The notes under the pieces were generated by a model, which was given only the letters and a program-made list of their open reading frames with translations, was not told the DNA's origin and searched no databases. This document shows, piece by piece, positions 16,711 through 26,668 of a stretch of 44,281 nucleotides of DNA. Position numbers and translations under genes: made by a program. The stretch covers positions 1-44,281 of the forward strand of contig BAYV01000022.1 of assembly GCA_000710935.1 (NCBI GenBank). The letters are read 5' to 3'. The stretch is from Iodidimonas nitroreducens. Lineage in GTDB: Bacteria > Pseudomonadota > Alphaproteobacteria > Sphingomonadales > Rhodothalassiaceae. Position 1 is the stretch's first letter, and every line of letters begins with the position of its first letter.

Positions 16711-17334
16711 TCAACCGGTGCTTTTGATGGCGGCGGCGATCAGGGCTCTTGCCTCTTTGCTGTTCCAATCGGCCGGGCCGTTGAGCCGTCCCAATTCGCG
16801 CCCTTCGCGATCGATCAGCAAGGTGGTGGGCAGGCTGATCACCCCCAGATCGCCCATCAGTTTCATGCTCGGCTCGGCCCATGTTTCAAGGCTGCCCGCT
16901 TTGAACTTCACCAAAACATCCTGGGCCTGGCGCACCGGGCTGCGATCGATCGAGATCGGTAATACCCGGAAATCGGGGCCGCCAAAATGCGCATCCAAAG
17001 CCGCCAAGGTGGGCATTTCCTCGATGCAGGGGGCGCACCATTCCGCCCAGAGATTGATCAGCAGAACCCGCCCGCGCTCATCGCTCAGGCTTTGGGGGCC
17101 ATCGGGGCCTTCCATCATCAGATCGGCGGGCAGGGGCACAGGCTCGGTTTGGCCCTCGAATGTTGCCATCTCGCCTGTGGTCAAACGGGCAAGCTGCGAT
17201 GAAAAAGACACAGAATCTGCATTTTCATTGATCGCGGCGCTTTCGCCCCGCGTGATCATCTCATATGCTGCCCATCCGCCAAGGGCCAAAGCCCCGGCGA
17301 TCAGAATAAGCCACAAGCCCAGTTTGCTCATCAT
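16711..17334 (-). CDS. tlpA: TlpA-like thiol:disulfide oxidoreductase
   Basis: A 207-residue thioredoxin-family protein with an N-terminal signal anchor (residues 5-22) and an active site WCAPC (C100, C103). The order of segments ([17 protein letters not shown], then [20 protein letters not shown] with the cis-proline) is that of periplasmic TlpA reductases, which keep cysteines reduced for cytochrome oxidase and cytochrome c assembly. It is divergent from argH with only about 21 bases between the two ATGs, an arrangement I know from alphaproteobacteria. Confidence 0.88.
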   Translation of the reverse strand: MMSKLGLWLILIAGALALGGWAAYEMITRGESAAINENADSVSFSSQLARLTTGEMATFEGQTEPVPLPADLMMEGPDGPQSLSDERGRVLLINLWAEWCAPCIEEMPTLAALDAHFGGPDFRVLPISIDRSPVRQAQDVLVKFKAGSLETWAEPSMKLMGDLGVISLPTTLLIDREGRELGRLNGPADWNSKEARALIAAAIKSTG

Positions 17335-17355
17335 AACCGATCACAGTTGAAATCC

Positions 17356-18813
17356 ATGGCCTCAGACATTAGCAAAAAAACCGGCACCAATCAAAGCCCT
17401 CTCGCAGCATCGACCGCCAGCCAATCCAATGCCTTATGGGGCGGGCGCTTTGCGGGCGGGCCATCGGATATCATGCAAAGGATCAATGCCTCTATCGAGA
17501 TTGATCAGGCCCTTTTCCGGCAGGATATCGCCGGATCGCGCGCCCATTGCACGATGCTGGTGGCCTGCGGCATTTTGCACGAGGCCGATGGCGCAGCGAT
17601 CCTTGCCGGGCTCGATCAGGTGGAAAATGAGATTGCGCGCGGCGAGATGCGCTTTGATCCGGCGCTTGAAGATATTCACATGCATGTGGAACACCGCCTG
17701 AAAGAAATCATCGGTGAGGCCGCCGGGCGCCTGCATACCGCGCGATCCCGCAATGATCAGGTGGCCACCGATTTCAAATTATGGACCCGCGAAACGCTGG
17801 ATCGGCTCGATCAGGATCTGGCCGCCTTTCAAACCGTGCTTTTGGATCGCGCCGAAGAACACAGCGCCACCCTGATGCCCGGCTTTACTCATCTGCAATC
17901 CGCCCAACCGGTGACCTTTGGCCATCATCTGATGGCTTATTATGAAATGATCCGCCGGGATCGCGGGCGTCTCGGGGATTGCCGGGCGCGGCTGAATGAA
18001 TGTCCTTTGGGCTCGGCGGCTTTGGCGGGCACGTCCTTTCCCATCGACCGCAGCATGACGGCCGAGGCTTTGGGCTTTGATCGGCCCACGGCCAATTCCC
18101 TTGATGCCGTATCGGATCGCGATTTTGCCCTTGAAATGATGGCAGCGCTCAATCTGGCGGCCATGCATTTAAGCCGTTTGGCGGAAGAACTGGTGATCTG
18201 GACAAGCGCCGGTTTTGGCTTTGTCAGGCTGTCCGACAGTTTTTCCACCGGCTCTTCGATCATGCCGCAAAAGCGCAATCCCGATGCCGCGGAACTGGTG
18301 CGGGCCAAGCTTGGGCGGGTGAATGGGGCTTATCAAAGCCTGTTGATGGTGATGAAGGGCCTGCCTTTGGCCTATTCAAAAGATATGCAGGAAGATAAAG
18401 CCCCGGTTTTTGATGCGGTCGAGGCTTTTACCCTGTCCTTGGCCGCGATGACCGGGATGGTCGGTGATCTGAACGTGGTTGAAGATCGGATGAAGGCGGC
18501 CGCCGGGGCCGCTTATGCCACCGCCACCGATCTGGCCGATTGGCTGGTGCGGGCCGCCGGATTGCCCTTTCGCGATGCCCATCACATCACCGGCCGGGTG
18601 GTTTTTTATGCCGAAAAAAAGGGCGTGGCTTTGGAAGATTTAAGCCTTGATGAACTGCGCGCGGTGGATGCGCGGATCACCGCCGATGTGCTGGATGTTT
18701 TGGGGGTTGAGGCTTCAGTGGCTTCGCGCACCAGCTTTGGCGGCACCGCACCGGTGCGGGTGCGCGCGGCTATCGATCTGGCGCGGCGGGCATTGGCCGC
18801 AGACAAGGAATGA
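17356..18813 (+). CDS. argH: Argininosuccinate lyase
   Basis: A 485-residue fumarase-superfamily lyase that splits argininosuccinate into arginine and fumarate, the last step of arginine synthesis. The superfamily signature [11 protein letters not shown] is at 299-309, with the catalytic serine in this loop. [12 protein letters not shown] and [16 protein letters not shown] are the other conserved blocks. I use the ATG at 17356; the frame also opens with a TTG at 17347. The first 27 residues are variable. It is followed with a four-base overlap by the LptM-like lipoprotein gene. Confidence 0.97.
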   Translation: MASDISKKTGTNQSPLAASTASQSNALWGGRFAGGPSDIMQRINASIEIDQALFRQDIAGSRAHCTMLVACGILHEADGAAILAGLDQVENEIARGEMRFDPALEDIHMHVEHRLKEIIGEAAGRLHTARSRNDQVATDFKLWTRETLDRLDQDLAAFQTVLLDRAEEHSATLMPGFTHLQSAQPVTFGHHLMAYYEMIRRDRGRLGDCRARLNECPLGSAALAGTSFPIDRSMTAEALGFDRPTANSLDAVSDRDFALEMMAALNLAAMHLSRLAEELVIWTSAGFGFVRLSDSFSTGSSIMPQKRNPDAAELVRAKLGRVNGAYQSLLMVMKGLPLAYSKDMQEDKAPVFDAVEAFTLSLAAMTGMVGDLNVVEDRMKAAAGAAYATATDLADWLVRAAGLPFRDAHHITGRVVFYAEKKGVALEDLSLDELRAVDARITADVLDVLGVEASVASRTSFGGTAPVRVRAAIDLARRALAADKE

Positions 18814-19154
18814 GGGCGATGGGCCAAGGGATGAACAGGGTGCGCTCCGGGGTGATCGGCCGGGGCGGATTATGGGGGCTGCTGGTGCTGAGCCTGATTT
18901 TATCAGGCTGCGGTCGGCGGGGTGAAATTCTGCCCCCCGATGGGGCCCCCGAAGACCCCCGGATCGAGCGGTTTCGCAACGATATGGACCGCGAAGAGCC
19001 GCGCCGCGCGCCCCGTCGTTCGCCCCGACCGTCTGTGCCGGAAACGCAAAAGCCCTTGTCGCCCGATAGCGCTGATCCCGATAGATCTGATCCCAATCCC
19101 GCCGATCCTGATGCGGCGCTCGAAGATCAGCCCAATTTTGAAAGGGCGCACTGA
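18810..19154 (+). CDS. lptM: LptM-like small lipoprotein
   Basis: A 114-residue lipoprotein. After a short basic N-terminus and a hydrophobic stretch, the lipobox LILSGC places the lipidated cysteine at residue 35; the mature start [12 protein letters not shown] resembles the LptM/YifL signature (CG-x-x-G-x-x-x-x-P). LptM assists LptD assembly at the outer membrane in enterobacteria. The rest is Pro/Arg/Asp-rich and probably disordered. It starts by ATGA overlap with argH and shares one base with lysA. The argH-lptM-lysA order is conserved in many proteobacteria. Confidence 0.8.
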   Translation: MRAMGQGMNRVRSGVIGRGGLWGLLVLSLILSGCGRRGEILPPDGAPEDPRIERFRNDMDREEPRRAPRRSPRPSVPETQKPLSPDSADPDRSDPNPADPDAALEDQPNFERAH

Positions 19155-20422
19155 TGGATCATTTTCAGTATAAAAAGGGCGGTCTTCATGCCGAAGATGT
19201 GCCCTTGGCGCGCATCGCGGCCGAGGTGGGCACCCCGGTTTATGTGTATTCCACAGCCACTCTTTGCCGCCATTATCAGATTTTCGACGAGGCCCTTTCA
19301 GGGACCGATCATCTCACCTGTTTTGCGGTGAAGGCGAATTCCAATCTTTCGGTTCTGGCCAGTCTGGCGCGCCTTGGCTGTGGTGCCGATGTGGTGAGCG
19401 GTGGCGAATTGGCGCGGGCTTTGGCGGCGGGGATTCCGGCCCGGCGGATCGTTTTTTCCGGGGTGGGGAAATTGCCGCAGGAAATGGATGCGGCCCTTGA
19501 TGCGGGCATCCACCAATTCAATGTGGAATCGGAACCCGAGCTTGAAGCCCTGTCGGCGCTGGCCAGTGCCAAGGGGATGAAGGCCCCGGTTTCTTTGCGG
19601 ATCAATCCCGATATCGATGCGAAAACCCATGCCAAAATTTCCACAGGGCGGGCGGAAAACAAATTCGGCATTGCCTGGAGCCGGGCCCATGAAGCCTATG
19701 CCCATGCCCAAAGCCTGCCCGGCATCGCCATTGTGGGCATTGATGTGCATATCGGATCGCAGCTCACTGAGTTGGGGCCTTTTCGTGCCGCCTTTGATCG
19801 GGTGGCCGAATTGGTGGCCAGCCTGCGTGCGGCGGGCCATGGGATCGAGCGGATCGATCTGGGCGGCGGCCTTGGCATTCCCTATCAGCCCGATCAACCC
19901 GCCCCGCCCTTGCCCAGTGCCTATGGCGCGATGGTGAAAGAGGTGGCATCGGATCTGGGCTGCCAGATTATCACCGAGCCGGGGCGGCTGATCGCGGGTA
20001 ATGCCGGTGTTTTGCTGACACAGGTCATTTATGTGAAAGACGGCGAGGATCGGCGTTTCGTGATTTTGGATGCGGCGATGAATGATCTGCTGCGCCCGGC
20101 TATGTATGATGCCTATCATGGGATTGCGCCGTTGATCGAACCCGGGCCTGATGCCGGGCGGATGACCGCTGATTTTGTTGGCCCGGTCTGTGAAACCGGG
20201 GATCGCTTTGCAAAGGATCGCCAAACGACGACGCTGGCGGCTGGCGATCTTGTGGTTTTGCGCTCTGCCGGGGCCTATGGCGCGGTGATGGCATCAAGCT
20301 ATAATACCCGGCCCCTTGTGCCCGAAGTTCTGGTGCATGGGGCGGATTATGCGATCATCCGGCCCCGGATTGATGTGGCGGCTTTGCTGGCGCAGGATCA
20401 ACTGGCACCATGGCTTGCCTGA
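19154..20422 (+). CDS. lysA: Diaminopimelate decarboxylase
   Basis: A 422-residue PLP enzyme of fold type III that decarboxylates meso-diaminopimelate to lysine. The PLP lysine is K60 in CFAVKANSN. HIGSQ, the glycine-rich IDLGGGLGIPY, EPGRLIAGNAG and the substrate-contacting CETGDRF are all present. The length is typical. Its ATG overlaps the preceding lipoprotein stop by one base, so it is translationally coupled in the argH-lptM-lysA unit. Confidence 0.97.
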   Translation: MDHFQYKKGGLHAEDVPLARIAAEVGTPVYVYSTATLCRHYQIFDEALSGTDHLTCFAVKANSNLSVLASLARLGCGADVVSGGELARALAAGIPARRIVFSGVGKLPQEMDAALDAGIHQFNVESEPELEALSALASAKGMKAPVSLRINPDIDAKTHAKISTGRAENKFGIAWSRAHEAYAHAQSLPGIAIVGIDVHIGSQLTELGPFRAAFDRVAELVASLRAAGHGIERIDLGGGLGIPYQPDQPAPPLPSAYGAMVKEVASDLGCQIITEPGRLIAGNAGVLLTQVIYVKDGEDRRFVILDAAMNDLLRPAMYDAYHGIAPLIEPGPDAGRMTADFVGPVCETGDRFAKDRQTTTLAAGDLVVLRSAGAYGAVMASSYNTRPLVPEVLVHGADYAIIRPRIDVAALLAQDQLAPWLA

Positions 20423-20485
20423 CGATTGCTTTCGAGAACCGCTTGAATATCGATTGTTCATGACCGACATTCTATCTGAAATGAT

Positions 20486-20540
20486 AGAAGGCCAACCATA
20501 AAGAAGGCCAACCCTATAGAAGGCCAAGCCTAAAGAAGGA
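20486..20540. repeat. 16-base tandem repeat carrying ribosome-site-like AGAAGG
   Basis: Three full copies (20486-20501, 20502-20517, 20518-20533) and a partial fourth (20534-20540) of a unit close to AGAAGGCCAACCATAA. Each copy begins with AGAAGG, and the last one supplies the ribosome site of the DUF4175 gene. Confidence 0.85.
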
Positions 20541-20552
20541 ATGCCTCGCCGC

Positions 20553-22961
20553 ATGGCACCATCGGCCCACATGAAACGGACCCGCGAGATCCGGGCGCAT
20601 TTGCGGCGGCGGATCGCCCTGACCCGTGGCTGGCTCTTGCTGGAGGGTTTGTGGCGTGGCCTGTGGCCGGCTGTGGCACTTTTGGGGCTTTATGCGGCCC
20701 TTGGCCTGTTTGGCTTATGGCAGCATCTGGGGGGCTGGCTGCATCTGGGGGCTTTTGCCCTGCTTGTGCTGGCCATGCTGGCCCTTGCATGGGGGCCGAT
20801 CCGCCAGCTTGCCCTGCCCGGTGAACAGGCGGCGCGCCGTCGGCTGGAAGATGATGGAAAAGTGCGCCATCGCCCGATCGATGCGGTGTTTGATAGCCCG
20901 GCGCTGGTCACGGGTGGGGCACTTTTATGGCAGCGCCATCGCGAAGCCATGGCAAGGGTTGCGATGGGGCTGAAGGTGCGGGGCCCGCGCCTGTCTTTGG
21001 TGGCGGCCGATCCGTGGGCCTTGCGCTCGCTTGTGCTTTTGGCCCTGTTCATCGGCTTTCTTTATGCCGGGTCTGATAGCGGGCGGCGGCTGACGGCGGC
21101 TTTTCAGCCGCCCTTATCGGGCGCAGTGGCGCAGGTGGCGATTGATGCCTGGCTCACCCCGCCCGCCTATACCGGCCAAAGCCCGGTGATGCTGGCTCAG
21201 GGTGAACTCTTTCCTGTTGGCGGTCCTCGAACCGCACCATCTCAGCCGATCAGCATAGCTGAGGAGGCGGTGCTCACCGTGCGGCTCAATGGCGGGCGGC
21301 AAAGCCCGGTCTTGCGGCTGGGGGATGCGGAAAGCCGCTTTGAGCGCATGGGCGAAACCGATCATCAGATCGAAAAAACGCTGGATGGGGCGGATTTAGA
21401 GGCCATCGAGATTATGCAGGCCGGGCGACTGCGGGCGCGCTGGCCTTTGGCGATCATCGCCGATCAGCCACCCGGCATTGCTTTTGTCAAACCCCCGTCC
21501 CAAAGTCGGCGGCAGGCTTTGCGCATCGATTATCAGATCACCGATGATTATGGGGTGGCGCAGGCCTTTTTGCGGCTCACCCCGATGGGGGGCGATGAAG
21601 CCAGCAGCCTCAAGATCGATCTGCGTGGCGGGCAAACCGTCGATGGCCCGCAAAAGCTGGTGGCTTATGAGGATCTCACCGCCCATGCCTTTGCCGGGCA
21701 ATTGGTGACCGGGATTTTGCAGGCCGAAGATGCCGCAGGCCAGATCGGGGAGAGCGATCCCCTGATTTTCCGCCTGCCCGAGCGCCAGTTCAGCCATCCC
21801 GTGGCCAAAGAATTGGTGGCCATTCGTAAAGATATGCTGGCCGCGCCGCCCTTGGCTTTCAAGGAAGCGGATCGGCTTGATCGGCTTTCGCGGGCGGTGG
21901 ATGCTTTTGAGGGGGATTTCACCGTTTTTTCGGCTATGCGCAGCGCCTTCTGGCGGCTGGCATCGGATCGCAGCGCGCAGGCCGTGGATGAGATCGCCGC
22001 CATCTTGTGGGAAACCGCCTTGCGCCTTGAAGATGGCCGGATGTCTTTGGCCACCCGCTCCTTGCGCGATGCTTTGGATCAATTTGAACAGGCTTTGGAT
22101 GGCGATTTATCCAGCCTTGATGAATCAGCCGATGCCCTGGAAGCGATGATGCAGCAGTTTCTATCGCAAATGGCCCGGCAGCAGGCTGAAACCGCCCCCA
22201 TGCGCACGGATGGCCGCCAGCAATCGCAGGTGATCGGCAGCGATATGCTGCAACAGATGATCCAGCAGATGCGTGATCTGGCCGCTGCCGGAGATCAGGA
22301 AGGGGCGCGTAAGATGCTGGAGCAATTGCGCGATATCATGGAAAATGCGTCGGTCAATCAGATGTCGGCCGAAGATTATGAGCGGATGATGGCCGCCAGC
22401 AAAGCCGCCGATACCCTGAAGGGCTTGAGCGAGGATCAGCGCAATCTGCTTGATGAAACAAGCCGCCAGACCATTCGCAATCGCCTGCGCAGCACCTTGG
22501 GCCAGCCGGAACAGGATTTCGGTGATCTGGAACAGGCGCAACAGGCGCTTTCAGACCAATTATCCGAAATGCTGAGCATGATGGGGGAACAAGGGCTGGA
22601 AGCTCCCAAGGGGCTTGGCCCCGCTGGCCAATCCATGGGTGAGGCGCAAGAGGCTTTGGCTCGGCAATCGGGTGCCGAGGCGATCAAGGGGCAGGCGGAA
22701 GCCCTGCAAAAGCTGGAAGATGCCGCCGATGCCATGCAAAAGATGCTGGATCAGGCTTTGGCCCAAATGCCATCGGGCAATGGCCTTGATCCTTTGGGGC
22801 GGCCCCAGCCGGGCTTTAATACGCGCGGCTTTGATCTGCCCGATGCCCTTGATGCCCGGCGCGTGGAAGAAATTCTTGAGGAATTGCGCAGGCGAATCAG
22901 CGATCCCGATCTGGGGGAAACCGAACGCCAATATCTGCGTCGGCTGTTGCGCCGCTTTTAA
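20553..22961 (+). CDS. TIGR02302/DUF4175 family protein
   Basis: An about 800-residue protein with three hydrophobic segments near the N-terminus (about residues 30-55, 60-85 and 160-180), a central beta-rich region and a long C-terminal part rich in Gln, Met, Asp and Ala (about 500-800) that should form helices or coiled coils. It matches the alphaproteobacterial TIGR02302 family that typically follows lysA; its function is unknown to me. AGAAGGA directly touches an ATG at 20541, so the ATG at 20553 or 20571 is more likely used; I give 20553. The upstream 16-base repeats change the number of possible ribosome sites. Confidence 0.85.
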   Translation: MAPSAHMKRTREIRAHLRRRIALTRGWLLLEGLWRGLWPAVALLGLYAALGLFGLWQHLGGWLHLGAFALLVLAMLALAWGPIRQLALPGEQAARRRLEDDGKVRHRPIDAVFDSPALVTGGALLWQRHREAMARVAMGLKVRGPRLSLVAADPWALRSLVLLALFIGFLYAGSDSGRRLTAAFQPPLSGAVAQVAIDAWLTPPAYTGQSPVMLAQGELFPVGGPRTAPSQPISIAEEAVLTVRLNGGRQSPVLRLGDAESRFERMGETDHQIEKTLDGADLEAIEIMQAGRLRARWPLAIIADQPPGIAFVKPPSQSRRQALRIDYQITDDYGVAQAFLRLTPMGGDEASSLKIDLRGGQTVDGPQKLVAYEDLTAHAFAGQLVTGILQAEDAAGQIGESDPLIFRLPERQFSHPVAKELVAIRKDMLAAPPLAFKEADRLDRLSRAVDAFEGDFTVFSAMRSAFWRLASDRSAQAVDEIAAILWETALRLEDGRMSLATRSLRDALDQFEQALDGDLSSLDESADALEAMMQQFLSQMARQQAETAPMRTDGRQQSQVIGSDMLQQMIQQMRDLAAAGDQEGARKMLEQLRDIMENASVNQMSAEDYERMMAASKAADTLKGLSEDQRNLLDETSRQTIRNRLRSTLGQPEQDFGDLEQAQQALSDQLSEMLSMMGEQGLEAPKGLGPAGQSMGEAQEALARQSGAEAIKGQAEALQKLEDAADAMQKMLDQALAQMPSGNGLDPLGRPQPGFNTRGFDLPDALDARRVEEILEELRRRISDPDLGETERQYLRRLLRRF

Positions 22962-22998
22962 CCGCGTTTTTCCGGCCTAAGACTTAAAAATTGCGGGC

Positions 22999-23868
22999 TC
23001 AGCGTGTGGGGGTTGGCTCTTCGGTGCTATAATCATAAAAGCCACGTCCAACCTTGCGGCCGATCCAACCGGCTTCCACATATTTCACCAGAAGCGGGCA
23101 GGGGCGATATTTGGTATCGGCCAGCCCTTCATACAGCACCTGCATGATCGACAGGCAGGTATCAAGCCCGATGAAATCGGCCAGTTGCAATGGCCCCATG
23201 GGGTGATTGGCCCCCAGCCGCATGGCTTTATCGATGGCTTCCACCGATCCCACCCCTTCATAAAGGGTATAGATGGCTTCATTGATCATCGGCAGCAGAA
23301 TGCGATTGACGATGAAGGCGGGGAAATCTTCGGCGATGGCAACATCCTTGCCCAGATCAGAGACGAATTCCCGCGCGATCTTGTAGGTTTCTTCGGATGT
23401 GGCAATGCCCCTGATCACTTCCACCAGCTTCATGATCGGCACCGGATTCATGAAATGCATGCCGATGAATTTTTCCGGTCGGTCGGTGGAAGATGCCAGA
23501 CGGGTGATGGAAATGGATGAGGTATTGGTGGCCAGCAGGGCTTCGGGTTTCAGCGTTTCGCACAGTTCCTTGAAGATGGCGACTTTGATATTTTCTTTTT
23601 CCGATGCCGCTTCAATCACCAGATCGGCATCTTTCATATGGGCAAGATTATCGGTGATGCTGATGCGGGCAATGGCTTTGTCCATCTCATCCTGGGTGAT
23701 CAATTCACGATTGACCTGTCGTTCCAGATTATGACGAATGATGCCCAGCGCCTGTTCGGCGCGTTCTTTGGCAATATCGGACAGCACCACTTCATGACCG
23801 CCAAGCGCAACCACATGGGCAATACCATTTCCCATCTGACCCGCGCCAACGACACCCACTATACGCAT
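22999..23868 (-). CDS. hbd: 3-hydroxybutyryl-CoA dehydrogenase
   Basis: A 289-residue NAD(P)-dependent dehydrogenase interconverting acetoacetyl-CoA and 3-hydroxybutyryl-CoA. It has the Rossmann motif GVVGAGQMGNGIA at the N-terminus and the catalytic-histidine segment MHFMNPVPIMKLVEV, followed by the C-terminal dimerisation domain (GANHPMGPLQLADFIGLD). I start it at 23868 because the AAAGGA site abuts the upstream ATG at 23880 without spacing. It fits C4 acyl-CoA metabolism together with Ccr, or polyhydroxybutyrate turnover. Confidence 0.93.
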   Translation of the reverse strand: MRIVGVVGAGQMGNGIAHVVALGGHEVVLSDIAKERAEQALGIIRHNLERQVNRELITQDEMDKAIARISITDNLAHMKDADLVIEAASEKENIKVAIFKELCETLKPEALLATNTSSISITRLASSTDRPEKFIGMHFMNPVPIMKLVEVIRGIATSEETYKIAREFVSDLGKDVAIAEDFPAFIVNRILLPMINEAIYTLYEGVGSVEAIDKAMRLGANHPMGPLQLADFIGLDTCLSIMQVLYEGLADTKYRPCPLLVKYVEAGWIGRKVGRGFYDYSTEEPTPTR

Positions 23869-23967
23869 TCTGACATCCATTCCTTTGAAACGATGGGCTT
23901 CATAAGTCCTGCCCGATCCTGAACCGTTCGGGCTATGAAAACACCTGTTTCCGGTTCTTTCAAGACA

Positions 23968-23998
23968 AACGCCCCGATAACAAGGTCACCGGGGCGTT
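23968..23998 (-). terminator. Possible terminator after etfA
   Basis: A nine-base perfect stem (AACGCCCCG / CGGGGCGTT) with a 13-base loop lies 19 bases after the etfA stop on the minus strand. The following bases are only moderately T-rich, so termination may be partial. Confidence 0.5.
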
Positions 23999-24016
23999 AT
24001 GACTGATTTTTCAGAT

Positions 24017-24946
24017 TCAAGACAGTTCTTTTTCAAGTTCGGGAAGGGCCGTGAACAGATCGGCGACCAGCCCATAATCGGCCACCTGAAAGATCGGCGC
24101 TTCCTCGTCTTTGTTGATGGCGACGATGATCTTGCTGTCTTTCATCCCTGCCAGATGCTGGATGGCTCCGGAAATGCCCACCGCGATATAAAGCTCAGGC
24201 GCGACGATCTTGCCGGTTTGGCCCACCTGATAATCATTGGGCACATAGCCCGCATCCACGGCGGCGCGGCTGGCCCCGATGGCGGCCCCCAGCTTGTCGG
24301 CCACCTTTTCAACAAGGGTGAAATTCTCACCCGAGCCCATGCCCCGGCCCCCGGAAATGATGATATCGGCGCTGGTCAGTTCCGGCCGATCGGATTTCGA
24401 GAGTTCCTGGCTCACAAAAGAAGACAGGCCCGGATCGGCGGCGGCATCAAGGGTGACGATTTCTGCCGAACCGCCGCTGGCCTCGGCCTTTTCAAAGGCC
24501 GTGCTGCGCACCGTGATCACCAGACGCTGATCCGTTGTTTCCACCGTGGCGATGGCATTGCCCGCATAGATCGGACGCTTGAAGCTGTTTTTGCTTAAAA
24601 CTTCGACGATTTCGGAAATCTGCGCCACATCAAGGGCAGCGGCCACCCGGGGCATGACATTCTTGCCCGCCGTGGTGGCAGGCGCGATCAGCACATCATA
24701 ATCATCGGCCACTGCCAAAATCACCGCCGACAGGGATTCCGCCGTGGGATGCTCCAGATGTGCGGCATCGATGTGCAAAACCTTGCTCACGCCATCCACA
24801 GCGGCGGCGGCTTTCGCCACATCGCCCGCGCCGTGGCCTGCCACCAGCACATGCACATCCGAAAGGGCCTTGGCGGCGGTGATGGCCGAACGGGTGGCAT
24901 CATTGAGCGCCGCATTATCATGTTCGGCAAGAACCAGAGCTGTCAT
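24017..24946 (-). CDS. etfA: Electron transfer flavoprotein subunit alpha
   Basis: A 309-residue ETF alpha subunit, which carries the FAD and passes electrons from acyl-CoA dehydrogenases to ETF-ubiquinone oxidoreductase. The C-terminal FAD domain is complete: [54 protein letters not shown] and a final [16 protein letters not shown]. Its start overlaps the etfB stop by four bases. Confidence 0.97.
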   Translation of the reverse strand: MTALVLAEHDNAALNDATRSAITAAKALSDVHVLVAGHGAGDVAKAAAAVDGVSKVLHIDAAHLEHPTAESLSAVILAVADDYDVLIAPATTAGKNVMPRVAAALDVAQISEIVEVLSKNSFKRPIYAGNAIATVETTDQRLVITVRSTAFEKAEASGGSAEIVTLDAAADPGLSSFVSQELSKSDRPELTSADIIISGGRGMGSGENFTLVEKVADKLGAAIGASRAAVDAGYVPNDYQVGQTGKIVAPELYIAVGISGAIQHLAGMKDSKIIVAINKDEEAPIFQVADYGLVADLFTALPELEKELS

Positions 24947-25692
24947 TTGATCACTCCTTTTTCCCGCAATTTGCCCACCAGTTCGGCAACGCTTTCAACC
25001 TTCACACCGGCTTGGCGTTTGGGCGGTTCTTCAACCTTGGTGATGCTGATGCGCGGGGTCATATCGCAGCTGAAATCATCGGGGGTTTTGGCATCGATGG
25101 GCTTGCGCTTTGCCTTCATGATATTGGGCAGAGAGGCATAGCGTGGCTCATTGAGGCGCAGATCGGTGGTGATGATCGCGGGCAAATTGAGCCTGATGGT
25201 TTCAAGCCCCCCATCCACTTCGCGGGTCACATCCACATGTTCGCCATCGATCACGACTTTCGAGGCAAAGGTGCCCTGCGCCCAGCACAGAAGCTGCGCC
25301 AGCATCTGCCCGGTTTGATTGGCATCATCATCAATCGCCTGCTTGCCCAGAATGACCAGCCCGGGCGCTTCGGCATCGATGATGGCTTTGAGGCATTTGG
25401 CCACCGCCAGCGGCTCGGTGGGGCCATCATGCTCGATATGAATGCCGCGATCAGCACCCATGGCCAAGCCCGTGCGGATCGTTTCCTGCGCCTGTTTGGG
25501 GCCGATGGAGACAATGACGATCTCTTCGGCTTTGCCCGCCTCTTTGAGGCGAATGGCTTCTTCCACGGCGATTTCATCGAATGGGTTCATCGACATTTTG
25601 ACATTGGCGAGTTCGACACCCGACTGATCGGATTTCACCCGCACCTTGACATTATAATCAACCACCCGCTTGACAGGGACCAGCACCTTCAT
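24943..25692 (-). CDS. etfB: Electron transfer flavoprotein subunit beta
   Basis: A 249-residue ETF beta subunit with the conserved N-terminus [20 protein letters not shown], the [16 protein letters not shown] block and the AMP-binding [15 protein letters not shown]. It forms the ETF dimer with EtfA. The ribosome site AAGGAG is 12 bases before the ATG. Possible electron donors in the window are Mcd and other acyl-CoA dehydrogenases. A near match to the PhaR-like motif lies about 115 bases upstream. Confidence 0.97.
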   Translation of the reverse strand: MKVLVPVKRVVDYNVKVRVKSDQSGVELANVKMSMNPFDEIAVEEAIRLKEAGKAEEIVIVSIGPKQAQETIRTGLAMGADRGIHIEHDGPTEPLAVAKCLKAIIDAEAPGLVILGKQAIDDDANQTGQMLAQLLCWAQGTFASKVVIDGEHVDVTREVDGGLETIRLNLPAIITTDLRLNEPRYASLPNIMKAKRKPIDAKTPDDFSCDMTPRISITKVEEPPKRQAGVKVESVAELVGKLREKGVIK

Positions 25693-25804
25693 GATCGATC
25701 AAAGCTCCTTTATTTGGCCGCATCCAAAGGAAGAAAGCGGCCCGGTATCATTCACGCGATCGCGCTTCATATCAACTTTAAAAGCGGCGCACCCAAAATT
25801 GTGA

Positions 25805-25816
25805 TGCAATGCAAAA
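25805..25816 (-). promoter_or_regulatory. Weak PhaR-like motif upstream of etfBA
   Basis: TGCAATGCAAAA fits the remembered PhaR consensus TGCRNYGCASMA in 11 of 12 positions (A instead of S). The minus-strand reading TGCATTGCATCA also has one mismatch. It is weaker than the two sites at ccr and ecm and may be chance. Confidence 0.3.
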
Positions 25817-25887
25817 AGATGATCCGGCTTTCCCCGAGACATAGGTGAAGGCCTGGTTCAAGTCAACGCGCCCACGGATGCGTGCGC

Positions 25888-26463
25888 CTAGCCCTTTTGC
25901 CGCGTGGCGCCGGGTTTCCACAAAACATCCTGAGCGCCATTTTCGTTGGCAATCCGCGATAAAACAAACAAATGATCGCTCAGCCGATTGGCATATTTGC
26001 GCGCTGCGGCATTGATTTCGGTATCCTGCCCCGCCAAAACCATGAGGCGTTCGGCGCGGCGCACAATGGTGCGGGCCAGATGCAGATGGGCCGCTACCGG
26101 GCTGCCACCGGGCAGGATAAAGCTTGAGAGGGGCGAAAGCCGCTCGTTCATGGCGTCGATTTCCCGCTCCAGACGGGTCACCTGATCATCGGTGATGCGC
26201 AAAGCCCCGGCTTCATGGGCGTCTTCAAGGGGTGGGGTGGCCAGATCGGCCCCCAGATCAAACAACTCGTTCTGGATCCGGGCGAGCATCTCATCGATGA
26301 TCCCCGAACTGTGCAGCCGCACGATCCCGAGCACGGCATTGGCCTCGTCGATACTGCCAAAAGCCTCGATCCGGGGGGCATATTTGGGCACCCGTGAGCC
26401 ATCCACCAGCGAAGTTTCCCCCTGATCGCCGCCGCGTGTGTAGATTTTCGTCAGCTTGACCAT
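25888..26463 (-). CDS. PduO-type cob(I)alamin adenosyltransferase
   Basis: A 191-residue ATP:cob(I)alamin adenosyltransferase that makes adenosylcobalamin. The N-terminal ATP-binding block KIYTRGGDQGETSLVDGSRVPK and the later GSPVAAHLHLARTIVRRAERL block, with its conserved arginines, define the family. Adenosylcobalamin is the cofactor of Ecm encoded 6 kb away. It starts directly after the twin-transmembrane gene (26471), seven bases apart, so the two are probably co-transcribed. Confidence 0.94.
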   Translation of the reverse strand: MVKLTKIYTRGGDQGETSLVDGSRVPKYAPRIEAFGSIDEANAVLGIVRLHSSGIIDEMLARIQNELFDLGADLATPPLEDAHEAGALRITDDQVTRLEREIDAMNERLSPLSSFILPGGSPVAAHLHLARTIVRRAERLMVLAGQDTEINAAARKYANRLSDHLFVLSRIANENGAQDVLWKPGATRQKG

Positions 26464-26470
26464 AAAGCCT

Positions 26471-26668
26471 TCACCCTGCTGCCATGAAAAACAAAAGACC
26501 CATCAAGATCACCGCAATGAACTGGAACAAGACCCGATATTGCATCAGCTTGTTGGAGCGCTGCTGGCTGGCCTTGCCCTGCCGCGCCATATTCAAAACC
26601 CCCAAAAGAACCGCCCCAAGGGCAGCGATCATGAAGATCGGAATCAAAATGAGAAAAATGGAAGACAT
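26471..26668 (-). CDS. Twin-transmembrane (HIG1-like) protein
   Basis: A 65-residue protein with two membrane helices (residues about 5-27 and 44-63) joined by a basic loop. The loop and second helix contain QRSNKLMQYRVLFQ, which resembles the HIG1-type motif around R-x3-Q. Small HIG1-like proteins associate with respiratory oxidases. The ATG at 26668 (MSSIFLILIPIF) starts the first helix directly; the longer frame from 26782 adds 38 non-membrane residues without support. Confidence 0.7.
   Translation of the reverse strand: MSSIFLILIPIFMIAALGAVLLGVLNMARQGKASQQRSNKLMQYRVLFQFIAVILMGLLFFMAAG

Noticed and set aside
20486-20540. Repeats considered as a CRISPR array
   Set aside because: Units are 16 bases, directly adjacent and without spacers; no cas genes.
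25012-25848. 278-codon plus-strand frame opposite etfB
   Set aside because: Shadow of etfB; no family resemblance and no ribosome site.
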